From positions 1 to 64,000 of the forward strand of contig NZ_JAHBDK010000020.1 of NCBI RefSeq assembly GCF_019956415.1: a DNA stretch of 64,000 nt, read 5' to 3'. This DNA comes from Pseudomonas sp. GL-B-19 (GTDB lineage: Bacteria > Pseudomonadota > Gammaproteobacteria > Pseudomonadales > Pseudomonadaceae). How positions within the stretch are numbered: position 1 is the first letter of the stretch; every line of letters begins with the position of its first letter. Below the pieces are notes generated by a model. The model did no database searches. It was not told the origin of the DNA and worked only from the letters and a program-made list of their open reading frames with translations. Below, piece by piece: positions 50,595 through 58,144 of this stretch. The position numbers and the translations under genes are program-made.

Positions 50595-51284
50595 ATGACC
50601 GAGAAGAAACTCGAGACCACAGTCGACCGCGTCTACCAAGGGGTTTACGAGGCGATCAGCAAGCGTTCATTGCGTCCGGGCATGAAGCTTGGCGAGGCCT
50701 CGCTGGCCGAGCTTTTTAATGTCAGCCGGACATCGGTTCGTGCCGCGCTCAAACAATTGGAAGCCGATGGGTTGGTGACGACAGAGCCCAATAAAGGTGC
50801 ATCGGTGTCGTTGCCCAGCGACGAAGAGATCCGTTCGCTGTTCGAAACCCGGCGCTTGATCGAGATCGGTATCGTCAGCGAGCTGTGTCGTAGGCGCGAT
50901 ACTGCCGTGACCCAGGACCTGCGCGATCACCTGTTGCTGGAGGACGAAGCGCATCGCAGCGGCGACCATGAACGGCTGATTCATTTGCTCGGCGAGTTCC
51001 ACATCAAGCTCGCGCAAAGCCTGAACAACCCGGTGCTGCTGGACTGGTTCCGCAAGCTGATTTCCCGCGCCTCGCTGTATGCCGCCGCGCTGGATGACGA
51101 CAGCCACGAGGCGTGCCGCGATGACGAACACTTGCGGTTGATCGAGTACATCGAAGCCGGCAACCAGAGCGCCGCGATTGAACTGACCTGCATGCATTTG
51201 AACGGCATCGAGAAGGCCATTCTCGACGTCGCCGCCACGCTGAAAACCGGCTACCACCCGCTCAAGCACCTGATTGAGGTGTGA
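50595..51284 (+). CDS. GntR-family regulator, FadR/FCD subfamily
   Basis: This 229-aa protein has a winged helix at residues 8-72 (GEASLAELFNVSRTSVRAAL, KQLEADGLV) and an all-helical FCD ligand domain with FHIKLAQSLNNPVLL and a metal-site His near the end (MHLNGIE). It is divergent from the ABC/amidohydrolase operon and most likely represses it until the imported compound or a product binds. AAAGGAG 7 nt before the ATG is strong. Confidence 0.9.
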   Translation: MTEKKLETTVDRVYQGVYEAISKRSLRPGMKLGEASLAELFNVSRTSVRAALKQLEADGLVTTEPNKGASVSLPSDEEIRSLFETRRLIEIGIVSELCRRRDTAVTQDLRDHLLLEDEAHRSGDHERLIHLLGEFHIKLAQSLNNPVLLDWFRKLISRASLYAAALDDDSHEACRDDEHLRLIEYIEAGNQSAAIELTCMHLNGIEKAILDVAATLKTGYHPLKHLIEV

Positions 51285-51470
51285 CCCTGTAGCTGACACT
51301 CCGCTGCTTTCCTGTAGGAGTGAGCGGGGTGGCCGCGGAAGACCCGAAGAATCAGCTAACCTCTATGAAACCATTTGACGTCGGCGATGCTCGAAACAAA
51401 CGGGCCGCGCCGTCTTCACACAGTCGCGATCCCTAGTGTCAGTTCATCTACAGGGACTAAGAGCCAGTCA

Positions 51471-53582
51471 ATGCAGTTTCTAGAGGAAAGCCACGGGTGT
51501 GCCGGCTGGGCCGGGGAAATGGCCGGGCGTATTCGCGCGTTCGACTGGTGCCAGACCGAACTTGGCAGCCTCGACACCTGGCCCGCGAGCCTGTGCAGCG
51601 CGGTGCAATTGATGCTCGCCTCACCACTGCCGATGGTGATGCTGTGGGGCCGCGCCGGGTACATGATCTACAACGATGCCTACTCCAAATTCGCCGGCGG
51701 CCGTCATCCTTACTTGTTGGGTTCCCCGGTGGAACTGGGCTGGCCGGAAGTCGCCGAGTTCAATCGGAACGTGGTCGATACCTGCCTGGCGGGCGGCACC
51801 TTGTCCTACCGTAATAAAGAGCTGGTTTTGCTGCGCGACGGCATCCCCGAAAACGTCTGGCTGGACCTCTATTACAGCCCGGTGACTGATGATGACGGCA
51901 AGCCGGCCGGGGTCATGGCGATGGTGGTCGAGACCACTGAGCATGTCATTTCCGAACATCGCCGTCAGGCCGCGGAAGACGCCTATCGCGCCGACAACGA
52001 ACGGGTTCGCCTGGCACTCAATGCCGGGGCCTTGCTCGGCTCGTTTGTCTGGGACATCAAGGCCAACAGGCTCTCCGGCGACGAGCGCTTCGCCCGTACT
52101 TTCTCCTTTCCCGCTGATCAGGATCTGACCAACCTGCCCCCGGATGTCGCCGAAGCCAGGATCCATCCCGACGACCTCAGTTGGGTGCAGGAACAGGTCA
52201 ATCAATCGGTAGAAACCGGCGATGCCTTTAATGCGGAGTATCGGGTGCTGCGCCCGGATGGCAGTTATTTGTGGGTGCAGGCGAGTGGCTGTTGCGAGTT
52301 TAACGAACAGGGCGAACCGTTCCGCTTTCCCGGCGTATTGATCGACATCCATGAACGCAAGACCGCCGAAGAATCCTTGCTCAGGTTCACGCGCAACCTG
52401 GAGCAGCGCGTCGCCGATGAAGTCGAAGCGCGGCTGGCTGCCGAAGAACAACTGCGCCAATCACAGAAACTCGAAGCCATCGGCGGCCTCACCGGTGGTG
52501 TGGCCCACGACTTCAATAACCTGTTGCAGGTGATCGCCGGCAACCTGCACTTGCTGGCGCGGCACGAACCGGACAACGCCAACGTGCAGCGCCGGGTCAG
52601 TGCATCCATTGCCGCCGTCGAACGTGGCGCCAAATTGTCTTCACAATTGCTCGCCTTCGCCCGTCGCCAGCCACTGTCGCCAGCCGTCTGCAATCCAAAG
52701 CAGGTCTTCGAAGGTCTGGCTGAAATTTTGCAGCGAGCGCTGGGTGAAACCCTCCAGATCAAGGTGAATGCCCCGGATGAACCCTGGCACATCTTTGTTG
52801 ACCGCAATCAACTGGAAAACGCCATTCTCAACCTGGCGATCAATGCCCGAGATGCCATGAAAGGTGAGGGGACCATCGGTCTGAGTGCCGAGCACATCAC
52901 CCTCGACCAGAGGTTTTGTGCCGGCAAGGGCATCGTGGCCGGCGACTACGTCTGCGTTGCGGTGGCGGACAGCGGTGTTGGCATGCCACCCCAGGTGCTT
53001 GCGCAGGCCTTCGAACCGTTTTTCACCACCAAGGCCGACGGCCAAGGCACGGGGCTGGGGTTGAGCATGGTGTTCGGTTTCGTCAAACAGAGCGGCGGGC
53101 ACATCGAGATCTCCAGCACCGAGGGACACGGTACTCGGGTGCAGTTGTACTTTCCGCGTAGCCTGAGACTGGCGCCCAGTGAAACAACACCGCAAGATGC
53201 GCAGCAGCGCGGTGGTCATGAAACCATTCTGGTGGTCGAAGACAACGAAGCGGTTCGCACCTCGGCAGTGGAATTGCTGCGTGAAGAAGGCTATCAGGTG
53301 TTGACGGCGGCCAACGGCGATCAGGCGATGCAGAGGTTGCTGGAAGGCATGGCAGTGGACCTGATTTTCACTGACGTGGTCATGCCCGGCCTGATCAAAA
53401 GCTCTGACCTGGCGGCCTGGGCCAAGGTGCAATCTCCCCCGGTGGCCGTGTTGTTCACCTCGGGCCATACCCGTGACATTATCTCGCGCAATCACCAACT
53501 CAGCCCCGACACGCATTTGCTGAGCAAACCCTACGACCCCGAAGCACTCACCCGAATGGTTCGCACAGTCCTCAATGGCTAA
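51471..53582 (+). CDS. Hybrid sensor histidine kinase with PAS domains and receiver
   Basis: This ~703-aa protein has a GAF/PAS-like N-terminus (residues 10-170: WPASLCSAVQLMLASPLPMV), a second PAS/PAC (about 180-310: YRVLRPDGSYLWVQASG), and a HisKA-like histidine box GGVAHDFNNLLQ with His346. The HATPase domain shows NLAINARDAM and GTGLGLSMVFGF, and a C-terminal receiver has Asp635 in IFTDVVMPG. No membrane helices are seen, so it is a cytoplasmic sensor. The ATG at 51471 gives the family-like start MQFLEESHG; an upstream in-frame codon at 51375 would add 32 poorly structured residues. No response-regulator partner is adjacent. Confidence 0.85.
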   Translation: MQFLEESHGCAGWAGEMAGRIRAFDWCQTELGSLDTWPASLCSAVQLMLASPLPMVMLWGRAGYMIYNDAYSKFAGGRHPYLLGSPVELGWPEVAEFNRNVVDTCLAGGTLSYRNKELVLLRDGIPENVWLDLYYSPVTDDDGKPAGVMAMVVETTEHVISEHRRQAAEDAYRADNERVRLALNAGALLGSFVWDIKANRLSGDERFARTFSFPADQDLTNLPPDVAEARIHPDDLSWVQEQVNQSVETGDAFNAEYRVLRPDGSYLWVQASGCCEFNEQGEPFRFPGVLIDIHERKTAEESLLRFTRNLEQRVADEVEARLAAEEQLRQSQKLEAIGGLTGGVAHDFNNLLQVIAGNLHLLARHEPDNANVQRRVSASIAAVERGAKLSSQLLAFARRQPLSPAVCNPKQVFEGLAEILQRALGETLQIKVNAPDEPWHIFVDRNQLENAILNLAINARDAMKGEGTIGLSAEHITLDQRFCAGKGIVAGDYVCVAVADSGVGMPPQVLAQAFEPFFTTKADGQGTGLGLSMVFGFVKQSGGHIEISSTEGHGTRVQLYFPRSLRLAPSETTPQDAQQRGGHETILVVEDNEAVRTSAVELLREEGYQVLTAANGDQAMQRLLEGMAVDLIFTDVVMPGLIKSSDLAAWAKVQSPPVAVLFTSGHTRDIISRNHQLSPDTHLLSKPYDPEALTRMVRTVLNG

Positions 53583-53613
53583 TCCCCCCTGTGGAAGATC
53601 AACAGAAACCAAC

Positions 53614-53703
53614 TGTGGGAGTGAACCTGCTCGCGAAGGCGTAGTGTCAGCCGACATAAATGTTTAATGACACACCGCCTTCGCGAGCAGGCTCGCTCCC
53701 ACA
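53614..53703. repeat. REP pair after the sensor kinase gene
   Basis: TGTGGGAGTGAACCTGCTCGCG from 53614 and the inverted CGCGAGCAGGCTCGCTCCCACA ending at 53703 flank a ~45-bp spacer. Confidence 0.8.
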
Positions 53704-53727
53704 GGGGTTTGGTGTACTTTCTAAAAA

Positions 53728-53940
53728 CTGATTAAGTCCATCCGAATTCCGCGCGATGCGCTGGTGGTGTTCACCGGGGTCTCGGGCTCAGGCAAGTCTT
53801 CCCTGGCGTTCTCGACGCTCTACGCCGAAGCGCAACGCCGCGATTTTGAATCCGTGGCGCCTTATGCGCTGGAGGTCGGGGTTTGGGCAAAGGTTTTATC
53901 GCATTTGCGACAGGACGACGAACGGGCACCGCTGGTCTGA
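53728..53940 (+). pseudogene. uvrA-like gene fragment (N-terminal Walker A region)
   Basis: In one frame the sequence reads [13 protein letters not shown], then [20 protein letters not shown] and [12 protein letters not shown]. This is the N-terminal Walker A segment of UvrA or a UvrA2 paralogue, normally followed by R-R-Y-F-E-S. After APYA the similarity ends and a stop comes at 53940. There is no start codon with a ribosome-binding site. It is a ~45-codon relic of a 900-aa gene, left by deletion next to a REP pair. Confidence 0.75.
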
Positions 53941-54036
53941 CAGGTGGTCGACAGAACGCTCAATCCAAGGCCATTCTGATAGTTGGTGAACGCAATCCAT
54001 CGCGTTTGCTTCCGATCATCAAAACGGAGGTGTTCC

Positions 54037-54279
54037 ATGCCGGTGCCCCATGACCTGTTTCAGGACTTGAAGGTTTCAAAGGAAGAGATCCAGCAAAAAC
54101 GCACCAAGGATCCGTTACTGGATTCACTGATCAACAAATACTCCCAGGCGGACGCTGAAGTGGTGAAGGCCGAGACTGCATCATCCGATGCGCCCAGTGA
54201 TGACGTGTTGAAGAAGCTCAAGGAGAAGCGCTTGCAGGTCAAGGACAAGATCGTCCAACAATTGCAGGCATCGTCCTGA
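54037..54279 (+). CDS. DUF465/YdcH-family small protein
   Basis: This 80-aa charged, helical protein ends with the DUF465-like segment LKKLKEKRLQVKDKIVQQL, preceded by LLDSLINKYSQADAEV. CGGAGGTG before the ATG at 54037 is a strong ribosome-binding site. DUF465 proteins are small coiled-coil proteins of unknown role. It stands alone between the uvrA relic and another small conserved gene. Confidence 0.8.
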   Translation: MPVPHDLFQDLKVSKEEIQQKRTKDPLLDSLINKYSQADAEVVKAETASSDAPSDDVLKKLKEKRLQVKDKIVQQLQASS

Positions 54280-54388
54280 CGCGCCGTCTCGAGCCACCGA
54301 CGACCGGTGTCGCAAAATTTGGAACGGGGTGAAAACCGGCACCTCGTAATTGAAGAGTCATCATTAATGACTCCCAGAGAGGTGCCTT

Positions 54389-54553
54389 ATGTCTGGTCCC
54401 AGATTTCCGAGTGAAGAGCAGGGCGGGTATGACCCGATTCCGACTCATCCTGAGCGGTTGAGCCCGAACCAGATCACGACCCATCCGGATCTAGAGGATG
54501 ATGACCCCGAGCGGGGGCATAAGGAAACGGCTGACGACGCAGATTCCGAATAA
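54389..54553 (+). CDS. Small acidic hypothetical protein (54 aa)
   Basis: The ATG at 54389 is preceded by AGAGAGGTG and opens a 54-codon frame: MSGPRFPSEEQGGYDPIPTH, then a Pro/Asp/Glu-rich tail with HPDLEDDDPERGH. The protein is very acidic and probably disordered. Its good start signal and protein-like ending before a REP pair support a real gene. I do not know a function. Confidence 0.6.
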   Translation: MSGPRFPSEEQGGYDPIPTHPERLSPNQITTHPDLEDDDPERGHKETADDADSE

Positions 54554-54585
54554 TCCACACATCCCCCTGTGGGCCAACCCGCCCT

Positions 54586-54676
54586 TGTGGGAGCCGGGCT
54601 TGCCCGCGATGGCGGCCTGCCTGATACATTTATTTCGCCAGTGCCGCCGCCATCGCGGGCAAGCCCGGCTCCCACA
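54586..54676. repeat. REP-type inverted repeat
   Basis: TGTGGGAGCCGGGCTTGCCC... from 54586 and its complement ending at 54676 form a stem of about 30 bp. It lies between convergent genes. Confidence 0.8.
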
Positions 54677-54688
54677 TTTTGAACTGTG

Positions 54689-55780
54689 TTATTTCTGGAG
54701 GGCGGTGCTGAGTGGCAGCCGCGCCATGTTCGTTGCCTCCAGCGACCCGAAATACAGCCAGTCCCCATACTCACGCACCGTGGTGATCGGTGAATAATTA
54801 CCTGTGCTGGCGTCCTGCAAATTGGCAATCACTTTGCCGTCCAGGTCCAGCCCCAAGGCAAAGGCCCGCTTTTCCACCGGTTTAGGCAGCACCGTCATCG
54901 CCCGGGCAATCATTTTGCGCACGAAAGGGTGCGGCGCCGTGCGGTCGAGCAGCCCGCTACGCGGCGCGTAGAGCGCCACCCAGAAGCGGTCGTGACCGTT
55001 GAACGAAAGGTTGTCCGGCAGTCCCGGCAAGTTGTCGATAAACAGGTCATGCGTGCCGGCTTTCGGCCCGGTCAGCCAATAGCGGCTGATCCGGTAAGCG
55101 CCGGTTTCGTTGACCAGTACAAAGCTGTCGTCCGGCCCCAGCGTGACGCCGTTGGCGAACTCCAGCTTATCCAGCAAAACGGTGGTTTTCCCGGTCTGGA
55201 AGTCATAACGCAATAAACGGCCATCGCCGCCATGTTCGATGATCGCCTCGCCATCCTTGCCATAGCCCCACCGGCTGGAGGCGTCACTGAAATAGGCGAA
55301 ATGTCCGGACGTGTCGATGGCCACGTCATCGGTAAAACCAAAAGGCACATCGCCAGCCGTGGTGGCCAAGGGGATCAATTGGCCTTGGGCATCCAGTGAA
55401 AGCAGCCCTTTAACGGCGTCTGCGATCACCAGCAAACCATTGGGGTGACGCGCCAGGCCCAAGGGTCTGCCGCCGGTATCGGCCAGCACTTTGGTTTCTT
55501 TGCCGTCGATGCTCGTGCGAATCAACCTGCCGTCATGCAGGCCGGTGATCAGCGTGTCGCTATCCAGCAGCAGCGCTTCCGGCCCCTCAATGTCAGCCGG
55601 TCCGACACGCTCCACGCCTTTGAGGCGCTGATTGTCGGCGTAGACGCCGCTGGTGAGGGAGGGCGCCGGTGGCGGATTCCAGGCGACCGGTTGCACCTTG
55701 GTCGGGAACAGCAACAGGAAGGCGCAAAGGGCAATCAAGAGCAGTGCCAGCAGATGTCGGAACTTGATGATTTTTCTCAC
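54689..55780 (-). CDS. SMP-30/gluconolactonase/strictosidine synthase-like protein
   Basis: This 363-aa protein has one N-terminal hydrophobic helix (residues 9-27: HLLALLLIALCAFLLLF), so it is membrane-anchored or exported, and a six-bladed propeller of the SMP-30/strictosidine synthase type. GRPLGLARHPNGLLVIADAV and LEFANGVTLGPDDSFVLVNE are typical blade segments with metal-binding Asn/Asp. Members hydrolyse lactones or act on small alcohols. The start is GTG 55780, overlapping the stop of the upstream fatty-acid hydroxylase gene by 4 bp, so the two are co-translated. Confidence 0.85.
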   Translation of the reverse strand: MRKIIKFRHLLALLLIALCAFLLLFPTKVQPVAWNPPPAPSLTSGVYADNQRLKGVERVGPADIEGPEALLLDSDTLITGLHDGRLIRTSIDGKETKVLADTGGRPLGLARHPNGLLVIADAVKGLLSLDAQGQLIPLATTAGDVPFGFTDDVAIDTSGHFAYFSDASSRWGYGKDGEAIIEHGGDGRLLRYDFQTGKTTVLLDKLEFANGVTLGPDDSFVLVNETGAYRISRYWLTGPKAGTHDLFIDNLPGLPDNLSFNGHDRFWVALYAPRSGLLDRTAPHPFVRKMIARAMTVLPKPVEKRAFALGLDLDGKVIANLQDASTGNYSPITTVREYGDWLYFGSLEATNMARLPLSTALQK

Positions 55781-56931
55781 ACGTTGGCTCCGGCGGGTGT
55801 CAGTTGTTTTTGCGCCATCTCCCGCAAGGCCAGCATCGATTCGGCGGATTCACGTTCGATGCGCCGTTTGAGCAACAGCTGATTGGCAATGCGCATCCCG
55901 ACACCTGCGAACTGATATTCCAGGGTGCGGATAAATTGCGTGCCATAACCCGCGGCCGCGCATTCGTAAGTCACCACCAGCGACAACCCGTGATCACCCC
56001 TCGCCTGGGCGCTCCAACGGCGTCCCGGCAGGTACTCGTTGACCTCCCAACTCAGGTGCCCGTCGCGGCCGCCGGCCCTGATGTCTTCCTCAAACCGTGA
56101 GCCTGCGTGCAACGGTCCGGCCTGACCGTCAACCTTGAGGGAAGACGGATGCCACTCCGGCCAACGGGTGACGGTGCTGGCGTAGGCGAGCACGTCAATC
56201 GGGCTTCCTGCGATAGCGATCTGGTGCTGCATGCGGGTCATGGGCGTTCTCGTCAAGGGCAGGGGGGCATGATCCGGCTCCCAGTAGAGGGTGCCGAACA
56301 GGTAATCCATCAGCGGAAACACGATGTTGAAATTGCGCTCCTGCATCAGCTCGCGGCGGTGATGCAGTTCATGCAGGCGGCGCATCTGACGAATCCACGG
56401 CAATCGCGTGACCAGATTGCCGGGTGGCAGGTGCTCGCAGGCATGAAACACTTCATAGGTCAGGTAACCCAGGACCAGACAGCCGCCCACCAAGCCGGCG
56501 ACGTTGGCATCAAACCGGTCAAGCAGCCACCACAGGGGCAGGGCAATGAAACAGGTGTACACCACGATCAGCCAGGCTGGAAACAAAATCACTCGCCAGT
56601 CCCGGGCGCTGTCGTAGGTCATGTTGCCGGGTGCGAAAAAGCTGTGATGGTCGCCGGCATGACGGGCGTAGAACATCCGCGCAAAGCTCTTTTTGTGATG
56701 ACCCAGATGTCGATGCACCCCGTACACGCCGAAGTTGAAGAACAACAACGTGACCGGCACCGCCAGCCATTCCAGCGGCTTGACCTGATGCACGGTGCTC
56801 CAGAATCCGCCGATGGCCAGCACCCCGAAAACCAGCACAAAAGCGCCGTGCAGCCACGGGTTGTAGAGGGGATGAATGTCGGCGCGATAGCGGCTGCGGA
56901 ATGCCTGGATGGTCTGCCTCACTGCGCTCAC
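55777..56931 (-). CDS. Fatty-acid hydroxylase/sterol desaturase fused to SRPBCC domain
   Basis: This encodes 384 aa. Residues 25-220 form a membrane di-iron hydroxylase with the His clusters HRHLGHHK, HAGDHHSFF, HACEH and LHELHHRR. From about residue 235 an SRPBCC (polyketide-cyclase-like) lipid-binding domain follows (SPIDVLAYASTVTRWPEWHP). The fusion of an oxygenase with a hydrophobic-ligand carrier is uncommon. It is followed by the coupled SMP-30-like gene. Together they may modify a lipid or terpenoid; substrate unknown. Confidence 0.85.
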   Translation of the reverse strand: MSAVRQTIQAFRSRYRADIHPLYNPWLHGAFVLVFGVLAIGGFWSTVHQVKPLEWLAVPVTLLFFNFGVYGVHRHLGHHKKSFARMFYARHAGDHHSFFAPGNMTYDSARDWRVILFPAWLIVVYTCFIALPLWWLLDRFDANVAGLVGGCLVLGYLTYEVFHACEHLPPGNLVTRLPWIRQMRRLHELHHRRELMQERNFNIVFPLMDYLFGTLYWEPDHAPLPLTRTPMTRMQHQIAIAGSPIDVLAYASTVTRWPEWHPSSLKVDGQAGPLHAGSRFEEDIRAGGRDGHLSWEVNEYLPGRRWSAQARGDHGLSLVVTYECAAAGYGTQFIRTLEYQFAGVGMRIANQLLLKRRIERESAESMLALREMAQKQLTPAGANV

Positions 56932-57020
56932 CTCTGGTTATTGTTATAGCCAGCAGATTAGCTGATCTGCCCGCAAAGGCTTGCGCAACTAGAGGACACA
57001 AACGCCATGATCCGGTGTGT

Positions 57021-57884
57021 TCAGCTCAGCGGATTCCAGCGCTGTGACCAGTCGTCATCGGACTGGATCACCTCACGCAGCAAATCGAACGCCCGTTGCA
57101 GGGTGACCGAGTCGCGATCGCGCGAATACACCAGGTAGGTCGGGTAATTGAATTCCGGGGCCTTGGGCACGGGTTCCAGTACACCGCTTTGCACATAACT
57201 CTGGACCACGCGTGTGCGGAAGTAGCCGCTGCCGCCGTTTTCCAGGATGTACTGCAAACCGAGCGGGCCGAGGTTGAAGCTCAAAGCGGCTTTGGCTTTT
57301 TCCGGCAGAGCCGCATCGTGCTGGCGACGGAATTCCGAGCCCCAGTCGATGTATACGTATGGGTCGGGTTTGCTGGCCAACCGCACCAGCACCAGTTTTT
57401 CTTCCAACACCTGCTCGACTTGCAGGCGCGGCCAGTACTGCGGCTGATAGACCAGCGCTGCATCCAGCACGCCCAGCTCCAATTGCCGCAAGAGATTTTC
57501 GCCGTCGCGGATTTCCATGCGCAGGGCGTGGCTGGGAATCTTCTCGCGCAGTTCGCCGGCCCAACGGAGCATCAACGGATTGCACAGGCTGACCTCGCCA
57601 CCGATGTGCAGCACATCACGGTAACCCTCAGGCAGCGGCAAATCCCGGCGTGCCGCTTCCCAGGTCTCGACCAGTTGATTGGCGTACACCACAAAGGCCT
57701 CGCCATTAGGCGTCAGACGCGCGCCGGCGCGGTTGCGCACGAACAGCGTGCTGCCCAGATGGCTTTCAAGCTTCTGCACACGCGCGGTGATCGCGGTCTG
57801 GGTGACATGGAGCTTCTCCGCCGCCGCGGCGAGACTGCCGTGGCGGACAATTTCAAGAAAGGTGCGAGCGAGGTCGATGTCCAT
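57021..57884 (-). CDS. LysR-family transcriptional regulator
   Basis: This 287-aa protein starts MDIDLARTFLEIVRHGSLAA with the winged helix (AEKLHVTQTAITARVQKLES) and the LysR substrate domain following. The ATG at 57884 is the family start; the frame is open further upstream but that part contains a repeat element. It is transcribed away from the glucosidase gene at 58145, with a REP-type palindrome between. Its target is not evident; the hydroxylase gene downstream is on the same strand, 89 bp after the stop. Confidence 0.88.
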   Translation of the reverse strand: MDIDLARTFLEIVRHGSLAAAAEKLHVTQTAITARVQKLESHLGSTLFVRNRAGARLTPNGEAFVVYANQLVETWEAARRDLPLPEGYRDVLHIGGEVSLCNPLMLRWAGELREKIPSHALRMEIRDGENLLRQLELGVLDAALVYQPQYWPRLQVEQVLEEKLVLVRLASKPDPYVYIDWGSEFRRQHDAALPEKAKAALSFNLGPLGLQYILENGGSGYFRTRVVQSYVQSGVLEPVPKAPEFNYPTYLVYSRDRDSVTLQRAFDLLREVIQSDDDWSQRWNPLS

Positions 57885-57942
57885 GGGCAAGCCGGTGCGA
57901 AAGGTGCGGCCATTGTAAACGGATACCGCTGGAACCGGCGTA

Positions 57943-58075
57943 TGTAGCAGCTGGCGAAGCCTGCGTTCGGCTGCGCAGCAGTCGTGAATCCGGCTATCTC
58001 GGTCTGTCTGAAACACCGCGGTGCCTGATTTAGCGACTGCTGCGCAGCCGAACGCAGGCTTCGCCAGCTGCTACA
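57943..58075. repeat. Large REP-type inverted repeat
   Basis: TGTAGCAGCTGGCGAAGCCT... from 57943 and its complement ending at 58075 form a stem of ~45 bp with blocks CTGCGTTCGGCTGCGCAGCAGTC. It is related to the element at 25555. It lies between divergent genes, an unusual place for such repeats. Confidence 0.8.
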
Positions 58076-58144
58076 GGGGGTGTTCAGATAGGTAGCGTGC
58101 CAACGCACTACACTGCAAACGTCTCCCGCCCTGCGACCCCACCC

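Noticed and set aside
51311-51350. Single REP-like half 'ctgtaggagtgagcgggg'
   Set aside because: No inverted partner is present, so it is not listed as a REP element.
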